59,390 nucleotides of DNA, from positions 1-59,390 of IMG/VR virus record IMGVR_UViG_3300042691_031687; one strand, 5' to 3'. Positions 8,974 through 18,630 of this stretch are shown in pieces. The DNA is from a virus. Under the pieces are notes generated by a model that saw only the letters and a program-made list of their open reading frames with translations, was not told the origin of the DNA and searched no databases. Each line of letters opens with the position of its first letter. Within the stretch, counting starts at the first letter, position 1. The translations under genes were made by a program, and so were the position numbers.

Positions 8974-11029
8974 GACCCAATGCTCTAACTACTTGGGCAC
9001 GCTTTGTTGGTAATAATCTGCAGGCTTCGGCTTTTGTAATGGTCCTATCTCCATTTTTATCTAATGATGAATTTTGTTCGTATGCTCGTCTTTCAAAAGT
9101 TCTATTTTTTTCTGGAAATCTTGCAAGCCAGCTATCAGTATCTGAATATAATATAGTACTGTCTGGTTTTCCAAACCCCCTAAAAGGAGCAAATACCGAC
9201 ATGTATATATCATTCATTGTTGTAGATGACATATTTGCAAGACCTGGTGTACTCTTAGAAAAGTATAAATCAACATAGTGCATCTGTTGTGTGCGTGTCA
9301 TAGCTCTTAACTGCGCCAATGTTGGATTACCTATGGCAGGCAATGCAACTGTAGTAAATTGTATTAGACCAGTAGCTCCGCTCTTGCTGTTAGTTCTAGA
9401 TGGATCTACTCCAGATTCCATCATCATTATAGCCAATAGATCAATATAATTCATTTTATATTTTGCAGCAACTTCTTTTACTTTTGCTAAAAATTCTTGA
9501 TCTTGTGCCCAATTAGCAGGTTGATTAGAGTTAGGGGGAGGAGCCGGTGGAGAAGCACTTGGAGATCCCGGACCATTATTAGAATCAGTTCTTGCAGGTG
9601 TAAAACTAGAAGGAGAAATACTTTCATGATGCGACCAAGGTTCGTGCATAGGCACACGTTGCAAAATACTAGGTATTGTTCCGTTTTGATATTTGCGGCC
9701 GCCTGCCCAACCTGCACCAACAGAAACTCTGGGCACAAATCGTTCTGTCAATTTAATTGTTTCGCCTATAGCAGCAGTAGCAGGTTCAGCAATATCACCA
9801 GGTTTTCCAACTTTAGTTTTTCCTGCTGCTGATATAATAAATGCACCGGAAGTAGACAAACTTATTTGTCCCTTTGAAGTTAAATTTAATTTTTCTTTTG
9901 CTAAAATATTAGCACTTTTGTCAATAGTAAAATTTAAATTCCCATTAACAAATTGATTCCAATCACCGTTTATGAATAACTTTGCACCTTCGTTTGTTCT
10001 TAAATTAAATTCTTTTTCACTGTTTATAACAAAATTTCCTACAGATTTTACATTAAAATTTCTAATAGCTTCTAAATTAATATCGCGACCTGCTCTAAAA
10101 TTAAAATCTTGTTCCGAATGTATGCTTACCGAATCGGCTGCGTATATATCTATCTTTCCGTTAGCAGTAAATTCTAGCCAAGCGTTGCCTGTTGCATTGG
10201 CGATGTATACTACATTAGCAGAATCATTTAGCAACACTTGATGGCCGCCACCAGTTCTTAATCTAACCAATTTGTTTGAACCGGTGACGTCGCCGTCATC
10301 CATCACAAATGTGTGGCCTGGAAACCTACTTACCGGAGCAGTAGTGGATCCAGTATCTGAGTAACCTATTTTAGATTTTTTACTGCCAGGATCAAGCGGT
10401 CCAGGAGTGCTAATTCCAAACACAGCACTCGGAAATTCTCGTCTAACACTACTAGACGTAACTCCGCGAATGCGGTCTGCCAATAATCCTTGTGCTAATA
10501 ACTTATCTGCAAAAGGATGAACTGGCTTTTTTTGTTCATTAGGCTTGTAAGGAAATACTAATTTTTTCCTGTGAAATTCGGCAACCGGTAGATAATCAAC
10601 ATCATATTTTTCTTTCTGGCCAGGAGCCCAAGCAACATCAGAACTGGCTGCTATTCCGGGTATCATATGATTTTGATAAGTGTCTTGAACACATCCTATC
10701 CAAAATCCCTGATTTGAATCACTTCCGACAAATAAACATATTACCCTAGTGCCTACATCAGGAGGAACAAAACTCATTCCATAACTTTTCTGAACATCAT
10801 AATAATCTGTAGGGTCTCCTTTTTCAAAATCAGATGACATTGCCCCGTAGAATGGATTTAGATACCGCAAAGGATATACAAATTTCTGTTGTTGCGGATC
10901 TGTAAATGTGCCCTCTTCTAAAACTGCTTCTACTCCGCCCATAAATGTAGGGTCAAGGTGACTGGTAATTCGTGCTATAAAGGGCCCAGCACTAGGAAGT
11001 TTAAAAGATGTTCGTTTAATTATAGACAT
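8969..11029 (-). CDS. gp5: Baseplate hub/cell-puncturing protein gp5 with C-terminal lytic transglycosylase domain
   Basis: 686 aa. Residues about 1-150 look like the gp5 OB-fold (SAGPFIARITSHLDPTFMGG, VICLFVGSDSNQGFWIGCVQD). Residues about 240-420 are a repetitive beta-helix stretch (units like SIHSEQDFNFRAGRDINLEA). A low-complexity Pro/Ser linker around residues 470-505 leads to a soluble lytic transglycosylase-type domain at about 506-640 (IMMMESGVDPS with probable catalytic E538; GATGLIQFT). A C-terminal EF-hand-like loop DKNGDRTITKAE lies near 657-668. T4 gp5 has the order OB, lysozyme, beta-helix; here the muralytic domain is last and of a different fold. It pierces the outer membrane and opens peptidoglycan at infection. 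It is packed tightly between the hub-like gene and gp25. Confidence 0.9.
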   Translation of the reverse strand: MSIIKRTSFKLPSAGPFIARITSHLDPTFMGGVEAVLEEGTFTDPQQQKFVYPLRYLNPFYGAMSSDFEKGDPTDYYDVQKSYGMSFVPPDVGTRVICLFVGSDSNQGFWIGCVQDTYQNHMIPGIAASSDVAWAPGQKEKYDVDYLPVAEFHRKKLVFPYKPNEQKKPVHPFADKLLAQGLLADRIRGVTSSSVRREFPSAVFGISTPGPLDPGSKKSKIGYSDTGSTTAPVSRFPGHTFVMDDGDVTGSNKLVRLRTGGGHQVLLNDSANVVYIANATGNAWLEFTANGKIDIYAADSVSIHSEQDFNFRAGRDINLEAIRNFNVKSVGNFVINSEKEFNLRTNEGAKLFINGDWNQFVNGNLNFTIDKSANILAKEKLNLTSKGQISLSTSGAFIISAAGKTKVGKPGDIAEPATAAIGETIKLTERFVPRVSVGAGWAGGRKYQNGTIPSILQRVPMHEPWSHHESISPSSFTPARTDSNNGPGSPSASPPAPPPNSNQPANWAQDQEFLAKVKEVAAKYKMNYIDLLAIMMMESGVDPSRTNSKSGATGLIQFTTVALPAIGNPTLAQLRAMTRTQQMHYVDLYFSKSTPGLANMSSTTMNDIYMSVFAPFRGFGKPDSTILYSDTDSWLARFPEKNRTFERRAYEQNSSLDKNGDRTITKAEACRLLPTKRAQVVRALGL

Positions 11030-11032
11030 ATA

Positions 11033-13402
11033 TTATGTAAGCTCGCTAGGAATGTTAATAGTACTTAACGGAACTTCGCTAACAAAAGAAACTTGAGATT
11101 TATCAGCAGGTTCTGCTGATGATACTCTAGTATTGTTTGCAGGAGATGATGCCAAACTTTCTGGTGCAACATCATTTATTGCTTGTCCAGGAATCCTTAT
11201 CATATTCAATGTTTGTATAAACGAACCATCAGAAAATTTACTTGTAACTTTAGTCACCTTAAAACAACCACTAAACGGAACTCGATTACTATTAAATCTT
11301 ACAAGACCAGTTATTGAGTCAATATCTTCTGGATTTCTAAATTCTAATAGAACAATAGTTTCATTAGTCTGATAAGGAGCTTCACCGTTTTCAGTCATTG
11401 TGTCGTTTACTAATTTAGGTCTATAATTTCCTATGCCCCCTGTGACAAAGAAATAAGGATCTCCCGAAATTTCTATGTCAATTTTGATCTGGCCAGTATT
11501 ATCAAGTATAGCCTGGTGCATGTTTTTTACTAGAGCAGTGTATGGATCTATCGTTGGTGCAGTTGCATTACCACCAGGGCCAGTAATAGACGCTCGCCTA
11601 GGATCAGAAATTCTAGGAGTTGGAGGCAAATCTATTACTACTGGCAAATTTGCTTGTCTGCGTAATCTTGCAGTTTCAGCCGCTGACTCGTTTTCAGCTG
11701 GAGTATTTCTTGTTACATTTCCAGAATTAATTTCATTCTGAGACGGAGTTCGTGCCGGTGGGCGTAATTGAATTCCTTTATTGTTACCAGCTTGTTCTAC
11801 ATCAGGCGAGGCGCCTGCTGTATTATTTCCCATTCCTCGAGGAAACGCTTGATAAAATAAATGATTAAATGTTAGATTGAATCTTCTAACATCAACGTTT
11901 TTTCCTGTATAAAGATATTCATATTTTCTAGTAACATATAGTTTTTGTAACGTATTTTGTTCAGATGCTGTCATTTTGCTCTGTATAAAAGGTATTCTAG
12001 AATAATGCATTTTGTAAGGCAGCACAACATATCTATATTTGTACATAGGTCGTTGATATTTTGCACTAAATTTAGATTTTTGTTCAACTTCTATAGCTAC
12101 ATGAATATATTCTATCATATGATTTTTTAGTAAATCTGCTGGATTATTTTTTATGTTGTCAATAATATCTCGACCAAACTTACTGTCCCTAATAACTGTA
12201 GCAATTATGTCGTGTATTTTAGCACCTTTAGGGAACATGACGCTAACTTTATCAGCATTAAAAACATATTGTGCGCCGGTTTGCCTAGTATCAATTACCA
12301 CATTAGGATCAAATGTTGGGTTAATAAATCCTCTGCCGGCGCCGGCCTCAGGAGGATTATAAGCAGAGGCAACTTGATCTGGCGAAGGGAAGCTGAATAC
12401 TGCAGGAGTGTCTGACAGTTCGACTATTTTAGCATCTTTCATTTTATCCCATGTCTTGGTATAGTCAAAAGACCCGTTACCCCAATCAGGAGTAGGGAAA
12501 ACTATTTCATACTCGTCATGAAGATTTGCTTCTTCGTTATTTTTTTGAGTTGCTTCAGCAATAACTGCGGCTTTGCTGGCTCGATTTAAACTATCTTGTA
12601 AATTTTTTAAAACTTCTAAGACTGTAGCACCTCGCATTTGTATAGGTTCTTTTAAGCTGTTGTGATCTCCATATCCCATTTCGTTATGCGGCACCGCCTG
12701 ACATTTATATCTTGTACCAGTTTCGTCTAAATCTACGCCAATTTTTGTAAAGTTGATTACTAGGTATCGAGTTGCTTGAGCTCCTGCATTTGTAATTTTT
12801 TCAGAGGGGCCCTTTTCATTGTCAAGGTATCCTAAAAATTCTACCTTAAGGATAAACGGAGCACCCATATAAGTATAATTTCCTGCGGCTTGTGCTGATA
12901 CCTGCAATGCTTCCATGAAACCATTAATACTCATACTTTCAAAGACATCAAATCTAATTTTAGTTGCCATTGCAAGATTTGTTGTTTCACTAAAAGACAT
13001 TAGTGTGTCTATTTCTACATTGTTTAAAAATAAATCAAATCGGCCGGGACTTTTGTTATTAAAACTATTAAGTAAATTAAGTGTATCAAATACTGCATTC
13101 CCTTCGTCTTCAACACCAGAAGCATTCACAGAGCTTAATTGATTAATTTTTTTACCTGCAGATTTTGCAATAACGAATTTATCAGCGTTTTGAATTATTT
13201 TTTCTCTACTATTCAATGCATCGGGCGGGCAAGCAGACAACGTAAACAAATAATTAAAAGATCTAAATTTGTGTAACACATTTCTGTCAAATGGAGCAGA
13301 TCGGTTAGCTCTCATTGCAGCCCCCATATCTGCATCTTCTTGATCTCCAGGATCTAACGCAGAATTTCCTACACCAGGAGTATTTCTTGAAACTACTGTC
13401 AT
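11033..13402 (-). CDS. Baseplate hub protein, possibly gp27-equivalent
   Basis: 789 aa with no catalytic motif visible. It lies between gp53 and gp5, 3 nt from gp5 and 1 nt from gp53, so it is co-transcribed with the baseplate genes. In phages of this type a large hub protein carrying gp5 is expected here, and none of the other genes in the window fits gp27. Features seen include NYLFTLSACPPDAL near the N-terminus, a central VMFPKGAKIHDIIATVIRDS stretch typical of hub/tail-lysin carrier proteins, and a C-terminal SDGSFIQTLNMIRIPGQ. The Asn/Pro-rich section near residues 530-620 is probably a linker. Function is inferred from context, and direct homology to T4 gp27 is not established. Confidence 0.6.
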   Translation of the reverse strand: MTVVSRNTPGVGNSALDPGDQEDADMGAAMRANRSAPFDRNVLHKFRSFNYLFTLSACPPDALNSREKIIQNADKFVIAKSAGKKINQLSSVNASGVEDEGNAVFDTLNLLNSFNNKSPGRFDLFLNNVEIDTLMSFSETTNLAMATKIRFDVFESMSINGFMEALQVSAQAAGNYTYMGAPFILKVEFLGYLDNEKGPSEKITNAGAQATRYLVINFTKIGVDLDETGTRYKCQAVPHNEMGYGDHNSLKEPIQMRGATVLEVLKNLQDSLNRASKAAVIAEATQKNNEEANLHDEYEIVFPTPDWGNGSFDYTKTWDKMKDAKIVELSDTPAVFSFPSPDQVASAYNPPEAGAGRGFINPTFDPNVVIDTRQTGAQYVFNADKVSVMFPKGAKIHDIIATVIRDSKFGRDIIDNIKNNPADLLKNHMIEYIHVAIEVEQKSKFSAKYQRPMYKYRYVVLPYKMHYSRIPFIQSKMTASEQNTLQKLYVTRKYEYLYTGKNVDVRRFNLTFNHLFYQAFPRGMGNNTAGASPDVEQAGNNKGIQLRPPARTPSQNEINSGNVTRNTPAENESAAETARLRRQANLPVVIDLPPTPRISDPRRASITGPGGNATAPTIDPYTALVKNMHQAILDNTGQIKIDIEISGDPYFFVTGGIGNYRPKLVNDTMTENGEAPYQTNETIVLLEFRNPEDIDSITGLVRFNSNRVPFSGCFKVTKVTSKFSDGSFIQTLNMIRIPGQAINDVAPESLASSPANNTRVSSAEPADKSQVSFVSEVPLSTINIPSELT

Positions 13403-13403
13403 T

Positions 13404-13703
13404 TTATAATCCTAATGCTCTTAAAGTTTCTATCTGAGGTATACGAATTTTTTGACCAGCAAATAAATCATAAACAGGATCTTTAATTTTATCTTTATTT
13501 CTTACAGCAAATACCCACCATAATCTAGCATTTCCATAAAAGTCAAATGCTAGTAAGTCAGGTCGAAATGCATGTTGAGCTTTTATTTCGTATTCTATAT
13601 CACTAGTCACCAAAGGTATGTCTTTAAATTCTAAAATATCAAGGTATGATTCATTGACAGGTGTATTATAAAAAGGACTTGCGGAATTATAAAAGTTAGA
13701 CAT
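13404..13703 (-). CDS. gp53: Baseplate wedge subunit gp53 (LysM-like)
   Basis: 99 aa, shorter than T4 gp53 (196 aa) but containing its core. The segment FRPDLLAFDFYGNARLWWVF followed by DPVYDLFAGQKIRIP is the LysM-like wedge motif that ends in a strand bearing an I-R-I-P sequence. gp53 clamps neighbouring wedges together during baseplate assembly. The start codon overlaps the upstream stop by one base, so it is translationally coupled to the tube protein gene. Confidence 0.9.
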   Translation of the reverse strand: MSNFYNSASPFYNTPVNESYLDILEFKDIPLVTSDIEYEIKAQHAFRPDLLAFDFYGNARLWWVFAVRNKDKIKDPVYDLFAGQKIRIPQIETLRALGL

Positions 13704-14524
13704 TATAGATACCCTTGTCTTCTTAAGTTAGGAGCACCTTGTAAATAATCATCTACGTGTTTGATGCCTAATTGCTCTTGTCTACTATACATAGGCAATA
13801 ACGATAATGTTAGTTGAGATACCGTAGGTACCATATTTCCAGTAGGCGCATCGCCGGAGACTTGACCAGTTTCATCATTTAATTTTGTAGCGTAGTAATC
13901 AACGTTATCAGGTAAATCTATTTTAACAGATTGAACAACAACTGGAACATTGTAATATTGTTGTTCACCGTAGGCAAAGAATCTACAAACAGGCGGAGGT
14001 GCTCCGGCATCTCGATCTGTACCAAAATGCATCTTAGTCAGCGCTCGCAATATATGCATAGTAGACAACCACATATACGCATCTTCCTCGTTTTGAACAG
14101 CAAATTTTCCACTAACAGAGATTGGACCAGCTTGACTGTTTTTATAAAAATATTGTGTGTAATTAGAATGCGTAGGATTTAGATTAGCATAGTTTGCTGT
14201 AAAATCTTGAGAAATAGAAGGTGTAAATGGAAAAATAATTCCACCATTATTAACAATTGGCCACATTGTAAGGTAGCCAGACGGGGTTAGATACTTAGAC
14301 GGTACTTTTAACTTTACTCTAAAATCCTTTGCACCTTCAAATCTAACATCAAAATTAGGCGGAGCTTTGGGTGCAGCTACTCTTCTGCCCAATCTTAATT
14401 CACTTATTGTGCCTGCGAGTCGGCCTAGACCTGACTGTTGCAGAAAATCTTTAGAAACTGCCGAACCTGCTTTTCCTAAAAATCCTGTTGCCTGCGATAA
14501 AATGTTTGGTTTGTTGTCTGACAT
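13703..14524 (-). CDS. Baseplate tail-tube junction protein (gp48/gp54-like)
   Basis: 273 aa. The section ISVSGKFAVQNEEDAYMWLS followed by RALTKMHFG resembles the central strand-helix of phage tube-initiator and baseplate-tube proteins, which stack between hub and tail tube. It is the first gene of the leftward baseplate operon, directly upstream of gp53. The start is supported by AAGGGAAA before the ATG, and a late-type box GGTAAATA lies 21 nt upstream. Whether it corresponds to T4 gp48 or gp54 cannot be decided from sequence alone; a second candidate of this class lies at 55854-57161. Confidence 0.6.
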   Translation of the reverse strand: MSDNKPNILSQATGFLGKAGSAVSKDFLQQSGLGRLAGTISELRLGRRVAAPKAPPNFDVRFEGAKDFRVKLKVPSKYLTPSGYLTMWPIVNNGGIIFPFTPSISQDFTANYANLNPTHSNYTQYFYKNSQAGPISVSGKFAVQNEEDAYMWLSTMHILRALTKMHFGTDRDAGAPPPVCRFFAYGEQQYYNVPVVVQSVKIDLPDNVDYYATKLNDETGQVSGDAPTGNMVPTVSQLTLSLLPMYSRQEQLGIKHVDDYLQGAPNLRRQGYL

Positions 14525-14545
14525 TCAGGTTTCCCTTTGATGTAA

Positions 14546-14553
14546 TATTTACC
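14546..14553 (-). promoter_or_regulatory. Late promoter box GGTAAATA for leftward baseplate operon
   Basis: Minus-strand GGTAAATATT, 21 nt before the first gene of the baseplate operon (ATG at 14524). It faces away from the sigma70-type promoter of gp55 in the same 112-nt divergent region. Confidence 0.55.
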
Positions 14554-14584
14554 CATTAAATAATATGCACAGTTAACTACTTGG

Positions 14585-14613
14585 TTGACCTTTTGTTTTT
14601 AGCCAAGTATAAT
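14585..14613 (+). promoter_or_regulatory. Sigma70-type promoter driving gp55-gp47-gp46 cluster
   Basis: TTGACC (14585-14590), a 17-nt spacer, then a perfect TATAAT (14608-14613). This is a near-consensus bacterial housekeeping promoter, so gp55 and the recombination genes are likely read by unmodified host polymerase before the late boxes are used. A strong AAGGAGG (14621-14627) lies before the gp55 ATG. Confidence 0.85.
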
Positions 14614-14636
14614 ATCTAAAAAGGAGGTCGCGTAAG

Positions 14637-15545
14637 ATGACCATGACATCTCCAGCAACTGGAAGAAAAATAAAATATCTCAACAATAGAGATTTACTAG
14701 CCGAAATTCACAAAAGCAAATGCAGCTACAGTAGTTTTACAAAACCAGAATATCATCAATATGATCTAATATTGACAGATATAGATAAAATTAATATAAG
14801 AACAATTGCCGATGCCAAACGAAATAGGGCAAAAAGACAGGGATTAGAAGCATTTGTAAAAGCAAGATTAGACGGCGATAAAAAGATCAAGCTAAGTGAA
14901 GTAACTCCGGATTACAAAACTGTTGCCAAAACAGATGTTGTTATTCGAATTATGACATTTGATCACATTCCTCTTGCACCCGGCAGAAAAAAGACCACAA
15001 AAACAACCGCAGACAGTCACGACAAAGTTAATTTCCCTCCATTTCAACATTGGAAATTCGACGACAATGACGAGTTAATATGTGTTGGCAAAAGTCATTG
15101 GAAGGGCACACTCGACAAAGGCCACTATTCAAAAGAACACGGTCGCATTACTGAAAATCTAGGCAAGATGTATATCAAACTTAGCGAACGATATGCACAA
15201 CGTAGCAACTGGCGCGGTTATACCTATGTTGAAGAAATGCGAGGGCAAGCCGTTTTACAACTAAGTCAAATTGGTCTACAATTTGATGAATCAAAATCTG
15301 AAAATCCATTTGCCTATTATACAGCAGCCGTTACCAATAGTTTTACTAGAGTGCTAAATCTAGAAAAGAAAAATCAAAACATACGAGACGATCTATTGGA
15401 AATTGCAGGACTTACCCCCAGTCTTACAAGACAGACGCAGGCAGAATTTGCCGAAGAAACTGCCCGTCAGGCAGAACTGTATAAAAATATTCGTCTACCA
15501 AAAAGTGAAGAAACTAATATTGAAGATGAAGAGGAAGAGACTTGA
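14637..15545 (+). CDS. gp55: Late transcription sigma factor gp55
   Basis: 302 aa, longer than T4 gp55 (185 aa). The diagnostic central block is clear at about residues 180-245: LGKMYIKLSERYAQRSNWRG, then VLQLSQIGLQFDESKSENPFAYYTAAVTNSF and RVLNLEK. This is the sigma-region-2-like element that recognises the late -10 box TATAAATA. The ATG at 14637 has an AAGGAGG 9 nt upstream; an in-frame ATG two codons later is possible. The extra N-terminal about 90 residues and the acidic C-terminal tail (NIEDEEEET) are extensions; the acidic end may contact RNA polymerase or the sliding clamp, as the T4 gp55 C-terminus does. It leads the operon with gp47 and gp46. Confidence 0.93.
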   Translation: MTMTSPATGRKIKYLNNRDLLAEIHKSKCSYSSFTKPEYHQYDLILTDIDKINIRTIADAKRNRAKRQGLEAFVKARLDGDKKIKLSEVTPDYKTVAKTDVVIRIMTFDHIPLAPGRKKTTKTTADSHDKVNFPPFQHWKFDDNDELICVGKSHWKGTLDKGHYSKEHGRITENLGKMYIKLSERYAQRSNWRGYTYVEEMRGQAVLQLSQIGLQFDESKSENPFAYYTAAVTNSFTRVLNLEKKNQNIRDDLLEIAGLTPSLTRQTQAEFAEETARQAELYKNIRLPKSEETNIEDEEEET

Positions 15546-15591
15546 TCTTAGTATGTCTATCATGTTACACTGACTGTAGGAGAGTTTTCTA

Positions 15592-16605
15592 ATGCAGTTG
15601 TTTAAAAAAGTAGCATGTTTTACGGATATACATTTTGGTTTAAAATCTAACTCTGTAACTCATAATCAAGATTGTGAGGATTTCGTAGATTGGTTTATTC
15701 AAGAAGCCAAAGAGGGAGGTGCAGATACCTGCATCTTTCTCGGTGATTGGCATCACAATCGAAATTCAATTAATCTAGTGACGCTAGATACCAGTCTCAG
15801 GTGTCTAGAAAAATTAGGTGCTGCGTTTGAGCAGTTTTTTTGGTTCCCAGGTAATCATGATTTGTTTTATAAAGACAAGCGTGACGTTCATAGTAGTGCG
15901 TTTGGCAGACACATTCCAGGTGTTACTGTGGTCGAAAAAGTAACTACCATAGGTGATGTAACCTTGGTACCATGGTTAGTAGGCGACGAGTGGAAGAACA
16001 TTAGTAAAACAAAAAGCAAGTACATGTTTGGGCACTTTGAACTGCCTCTGTTTTATATGAACGCCATGGTGCAGATGCCCGATCACGGTGAATTACAGGC
16101 CAGTCATTTCAATCATCAAGACTATGTTTTCAGCGGACATTTTCATAAACGTCAAAATCAAGGAAAGATTTGGTACATAGGAAATGCATTTCCTCATAAT
16201 TTTGCCGATACATGGGACGACGATCGAGGTATGATGACCATGGAATGGGGCAGCAAGCCAGAATTTAAAGCATGGCACGATGCACCTAAGTACAGAACTG
16301 TTGCACTGAGTAAACTGATTGACGAAAAAGATACAATTATGAAAAGTAAAATGTATCTGAAGGTTAACCTAGACATTGATATCAGTTACGAAGAAGCAAA
16401 CTTCATCAAAGAAACATACATAGAAGAACACGACATCAGAGAAATTAGTCTAATACAAGAAAAAAACAATATCGAAACAGGCGTAGATGACGGGCCCGAT
16501 GCAGCTTTTGAAAGTGTTGACAAGATCGTTACTGAGCAACTTTTAAATATCGATTCTGAAAATATCGATTCCAAAGTTTTATTAGAGATTTACAATAACC
16601 TATGA
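15592..16605 (+). CDS. gp47: Recombination endonuclease subunit gp47 (Mre11-like)
   Basis: 337 aa, matching T4 gp47 (339 aa). All calcineurin-type phosphoesterase motifs are present: D12-x-H14, GDWHH at 51-55, GNHD at 87-90, GHFE at 147-150 and GHFHK at 182-186. These bind two Mn ions and carry the nuclease activity. With gp46 it forms the SbcCD/Mre11-Rad50-type complex that resects double-strand ends for recombination-dependent replication. An AGGAGAG lies before the ATG, and the gene overlaps gp46 by 4 nt (ATGA), as expected for stoichiometric partners. Confidence 0.96.
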   Translation: MQLFKKVACFTDIHFGLKSNSVTHNQDCEDFVDWFIQEAKEGGADTCIFLGDWHHNRNSINLVTLDTSLRCLEKLGAAFEQFFWFPGNHDLFYKDKRDVHSSAFGRHIPGVTVVEKVTTIGDVTLVPWLVGDEWKNISKTKSKYMFGHFELPLFYMNAMVQMPDHGELQASHFNHQDYVFSGHFHKRQNQGKIWYIGNAFPHNFADTWDDDRGMMTMEWGSKPEFKAWHDAPKYRTVALSKLIDEKDTIMKSKMYLKVNLDIDISYEEANFIKETYIEEHDIREISLIQEKNNIETGVDDGPDAAFESVDKIVTEQLLNIDSENIDSKVLLEIYNNL

Positions 16606-18386
16606 CATTTAAAATTAAGAATATTACCGTAAAGAATTTTTTATCCGTAGGAAATCAAACTCAAGCAGTAGGTTTTGATAAATCACACTTGACTCTTGTG
16701 CTAGGAGCCAACTTAGATCTAGGTGGAGATGACAGCGGTAGCAGAAACGGCACAGGCAAGACTACCATCGTCAATGCTTTGAGTTATGCATTGTACGGTC
16801 AAGCACTGACTAACATTAAAAAAGAAAACTTAATCAACAAGACCAACAGCAAAGGCATGTTGGTCACTGTCGAATTTGAAAAGAATGGCAATTTATATCG
16901 AATAGAACGTGGTCGCAAACCCAATATCATGCGATTGTTTGTCAATGATGCACAACAAAAGTCATCAAATGAAGACGACGAGAGTCAAGGCGACAGCAGA
17001 GAAACACAAAAGTTCATTGACGATCTAATGGGTATGAGCCATACTATGTTCAAACATCTTGTGGCATTGAATACCTATACCGAACCGTTTCTGTCTATGA
17101 AGGCAGCTGAACAACGTGAAGTAATTGAACAGTTGTTAGGCATAACAATCCTTAGCGAAAAGGCAGAAAAGCTCAAAGCTGATGTTAAATTAACTAAAGA
17201 TCAAATACAAACTGAAACTGTTAAGATCGAAAGCACTAAAACAGCCAACGACAATGTGCAAAAGAGCATCGACAGTTTGCAATTAAAAAGCTCAGCGTGG
17301 AATAACAAGCACGACAAAGACTTAGAAAATCTCGGTAAGGCTATTTTGCATCTTGAAGGTGTAGATATTGAGCAAGAAATTGCCGCACATCAAAGTCTCA
17401 AAGCATGGGAAGAACTTGATAAAAAAATTCGTGCCCTGAGCAAACAGAGATCTATGCTAGAATCTGCGGTTATACAGGCTCAAAAAACAAGAGACAAGTA
17501 TGTAAGAGAAGTAGAAAGCCTCAAAGATAAAACGTGTCCGGCATGTGAACAAGAATTGCATGATCATAAACACGAAACTATGACAGCCGATGCTGTGCAA
17601 CATTTAGCCGAAGCACAAACATACTTTGATAAAGTGTCAGATGATTTGAAAAAAGTTTTAGAAGAATTAGGCAGTGGCGATATGCCTCACAAACCTAATA
17701 CATTTTATGAAACTGAAGCAGAAGCATTGGGGCATAAAAACAATCTCAACAATTTAGAACGACAACTAACTGAAAAAATTGACGAGCACAACCCCTACGA
17801 CGAACAAATTCAAGAACTTAAAAAAACAGCAATACAAGAAATCAAATGGGATTCTATCAATCAGTTGGTAAAATTAAAAGACCATCAAGAATTTTTGTTG
17901 AAGTTGTTGACTAACAAAGATAGTTTTATCCGTAAAAAGATTATTGATCAAAACTTAACTTACTTGAATAAAAGACTGGGTTATTATATTGACAAGTTAG
18001 GTTTGCCTCATAAGGTAGTATTCTTAAATGATTTAAATGTAGAAATTACTCAGCTAGGACAAGATTTAGATTTTGATAATCTAAGTCGAGGAGAAAGAAA
18101 TAGACTTATTTTATCTCTCAGTTTTGCCTTTAGAGATGTTTGGGAAAATTTATATCAAACTATCAATTTATTATTCATTGATGAATTAATTGATGCAGGT
18201 ATGGACGCCGCCGGAGTAGAAGCAGGATTGGCTGTTCTAAAGAAGATGGCCAGAGAACGCAATAAGAATATATACTTAATAAGCCACAAAGATGAGCTTA
18301 TCGGTCGAGTCAACAATGTTCTTCGAGTGATTAAAGAAAACGGTTTTACCAGTTACTCAAACGATGTCGACTACATAGAGGCATGA
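16602..18386 (+). CDS. gp46: Recombination endonuclease subunit gp46 (Rad50-like ATPase)
   Basis: 594 aa (T4 gp46 is 560 aa). An SMC-type ATPase: Walker A SRNGTGKTT at 47-55, two coiled-coil arms interrupted by a zinc hook CPACEQ near residue 311, ABC signature LSRGERNRL near 494 and Walker B NLLFIDE near 523. The D-loop region and the switch His (LISHKDE) follow. It drives ATP-dependent resection by gp47. The start codon overlaps the gp47 stop. Two small DNA-binding-like genes follow directly. Confidence 0.97.
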   Translation: MTFKIKNITVKNFLSVGNQTQAVGFDKSHLTLVLGANLDLGGDDSGSRNGTGKTTIVNALSYALYGQALTNIKKENLINKTNSKGMLVTVEFEKNGNLYRIERGRKPNIMRLFVNDAQQKSSNEDDESQGDSRETQKFIDDLMGMSHTMFKHLVALNTYTEPFLSMKAAEQREVIEQLLGITILSEKAEKLKADVKLTKDQIQTETVKIESTKTANDNVQKSIDSLQLKSSAWNNKHDKDLENLGKAILHLEGVDIEQEIAAHQSLKAWEELDKKIRALSKQRSMLESAVIQAQKTRDKYVREVESLKDKTCPACEQELHDHKHETMTADAVQHLAEAQTYFDKVSDDLKKVLEELGSGDMPHKPNTFYETEAEALGHKNNLNNLERQLTEKIDEHNPYDEQIQELKKTAIQEIKWDSINQLVKLKDHQEFLLKLLTNKDSFIRKKIIDQNLTYLNKRLGYYIDKLGLPHKVVFLNDLNVEITQLGQDLDFDNLSRGERNRLILSLSFAFRDVWENLYQTINLLFIDELIDAGMDAAGVEAGLAVLKKMARERNKNIYLISHKDELIGRVNNVLRVIKENGFTSYSNDVDYIEA

Positions 18387-18392
18387 GGATAA

Positions 18393-18629
18393 ATGATTGA
18401 GTTAGACAAATACAAAGACGTGTATCATAGATTTGTAGTAATGCTTACAGACCTGCATAATGCAAATGTACACTACACAAAAGGTCCTAGTGTTAGAAAC
18501 GGTATTACCTTGCGTAGAATTTTAAGAGAATTGAGAATTTTAGAAAAAGAAATGTGGATTGCATCCCAGAAAGCTTCTAAGGAAGCTTCTAAAGCCAACG
18601 GTCGTGGTAGACCAAAAAAGGAAAGATAA
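18393..18629 (+). CDS. Small conserved-looking protein with C-terminal AT-hook
   Basis: 78 aa. An alpha-helical body (LRRILRELRILEKEMWIASQ) is followed by a Lys-rich tail ending NGRGRPKKER. The G-R-P core flanked by Arg/Lys is the classic AT-hook that inserts into the minor groove of AT-rich DNA. It starts 6 nt after gp46 and is followed 1 nt later by a histone-H1-like gene, so it likely shares the sigma70-driven message. The role is unknown. Acting with gp46/47 on DNA ends or compacting phage DNA are both guesses. Confidence 0.75.
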   Translation: MIELDKYKDVYHRFVVMLTDLHNANVHYTKGPSVRNGITLRRILRELRILEKEMWIASQKASKEASKANGRGRPKKER

Positions 18630-18630
18630 A

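Noticed and set aside
18559-18630. Upstream start for the histone-H1-like gene (89 aa version)
   Set aside because: It overlaps the AT-hook gene in another frame, and the ATG at 18631 gives the conserved family N-terminus.
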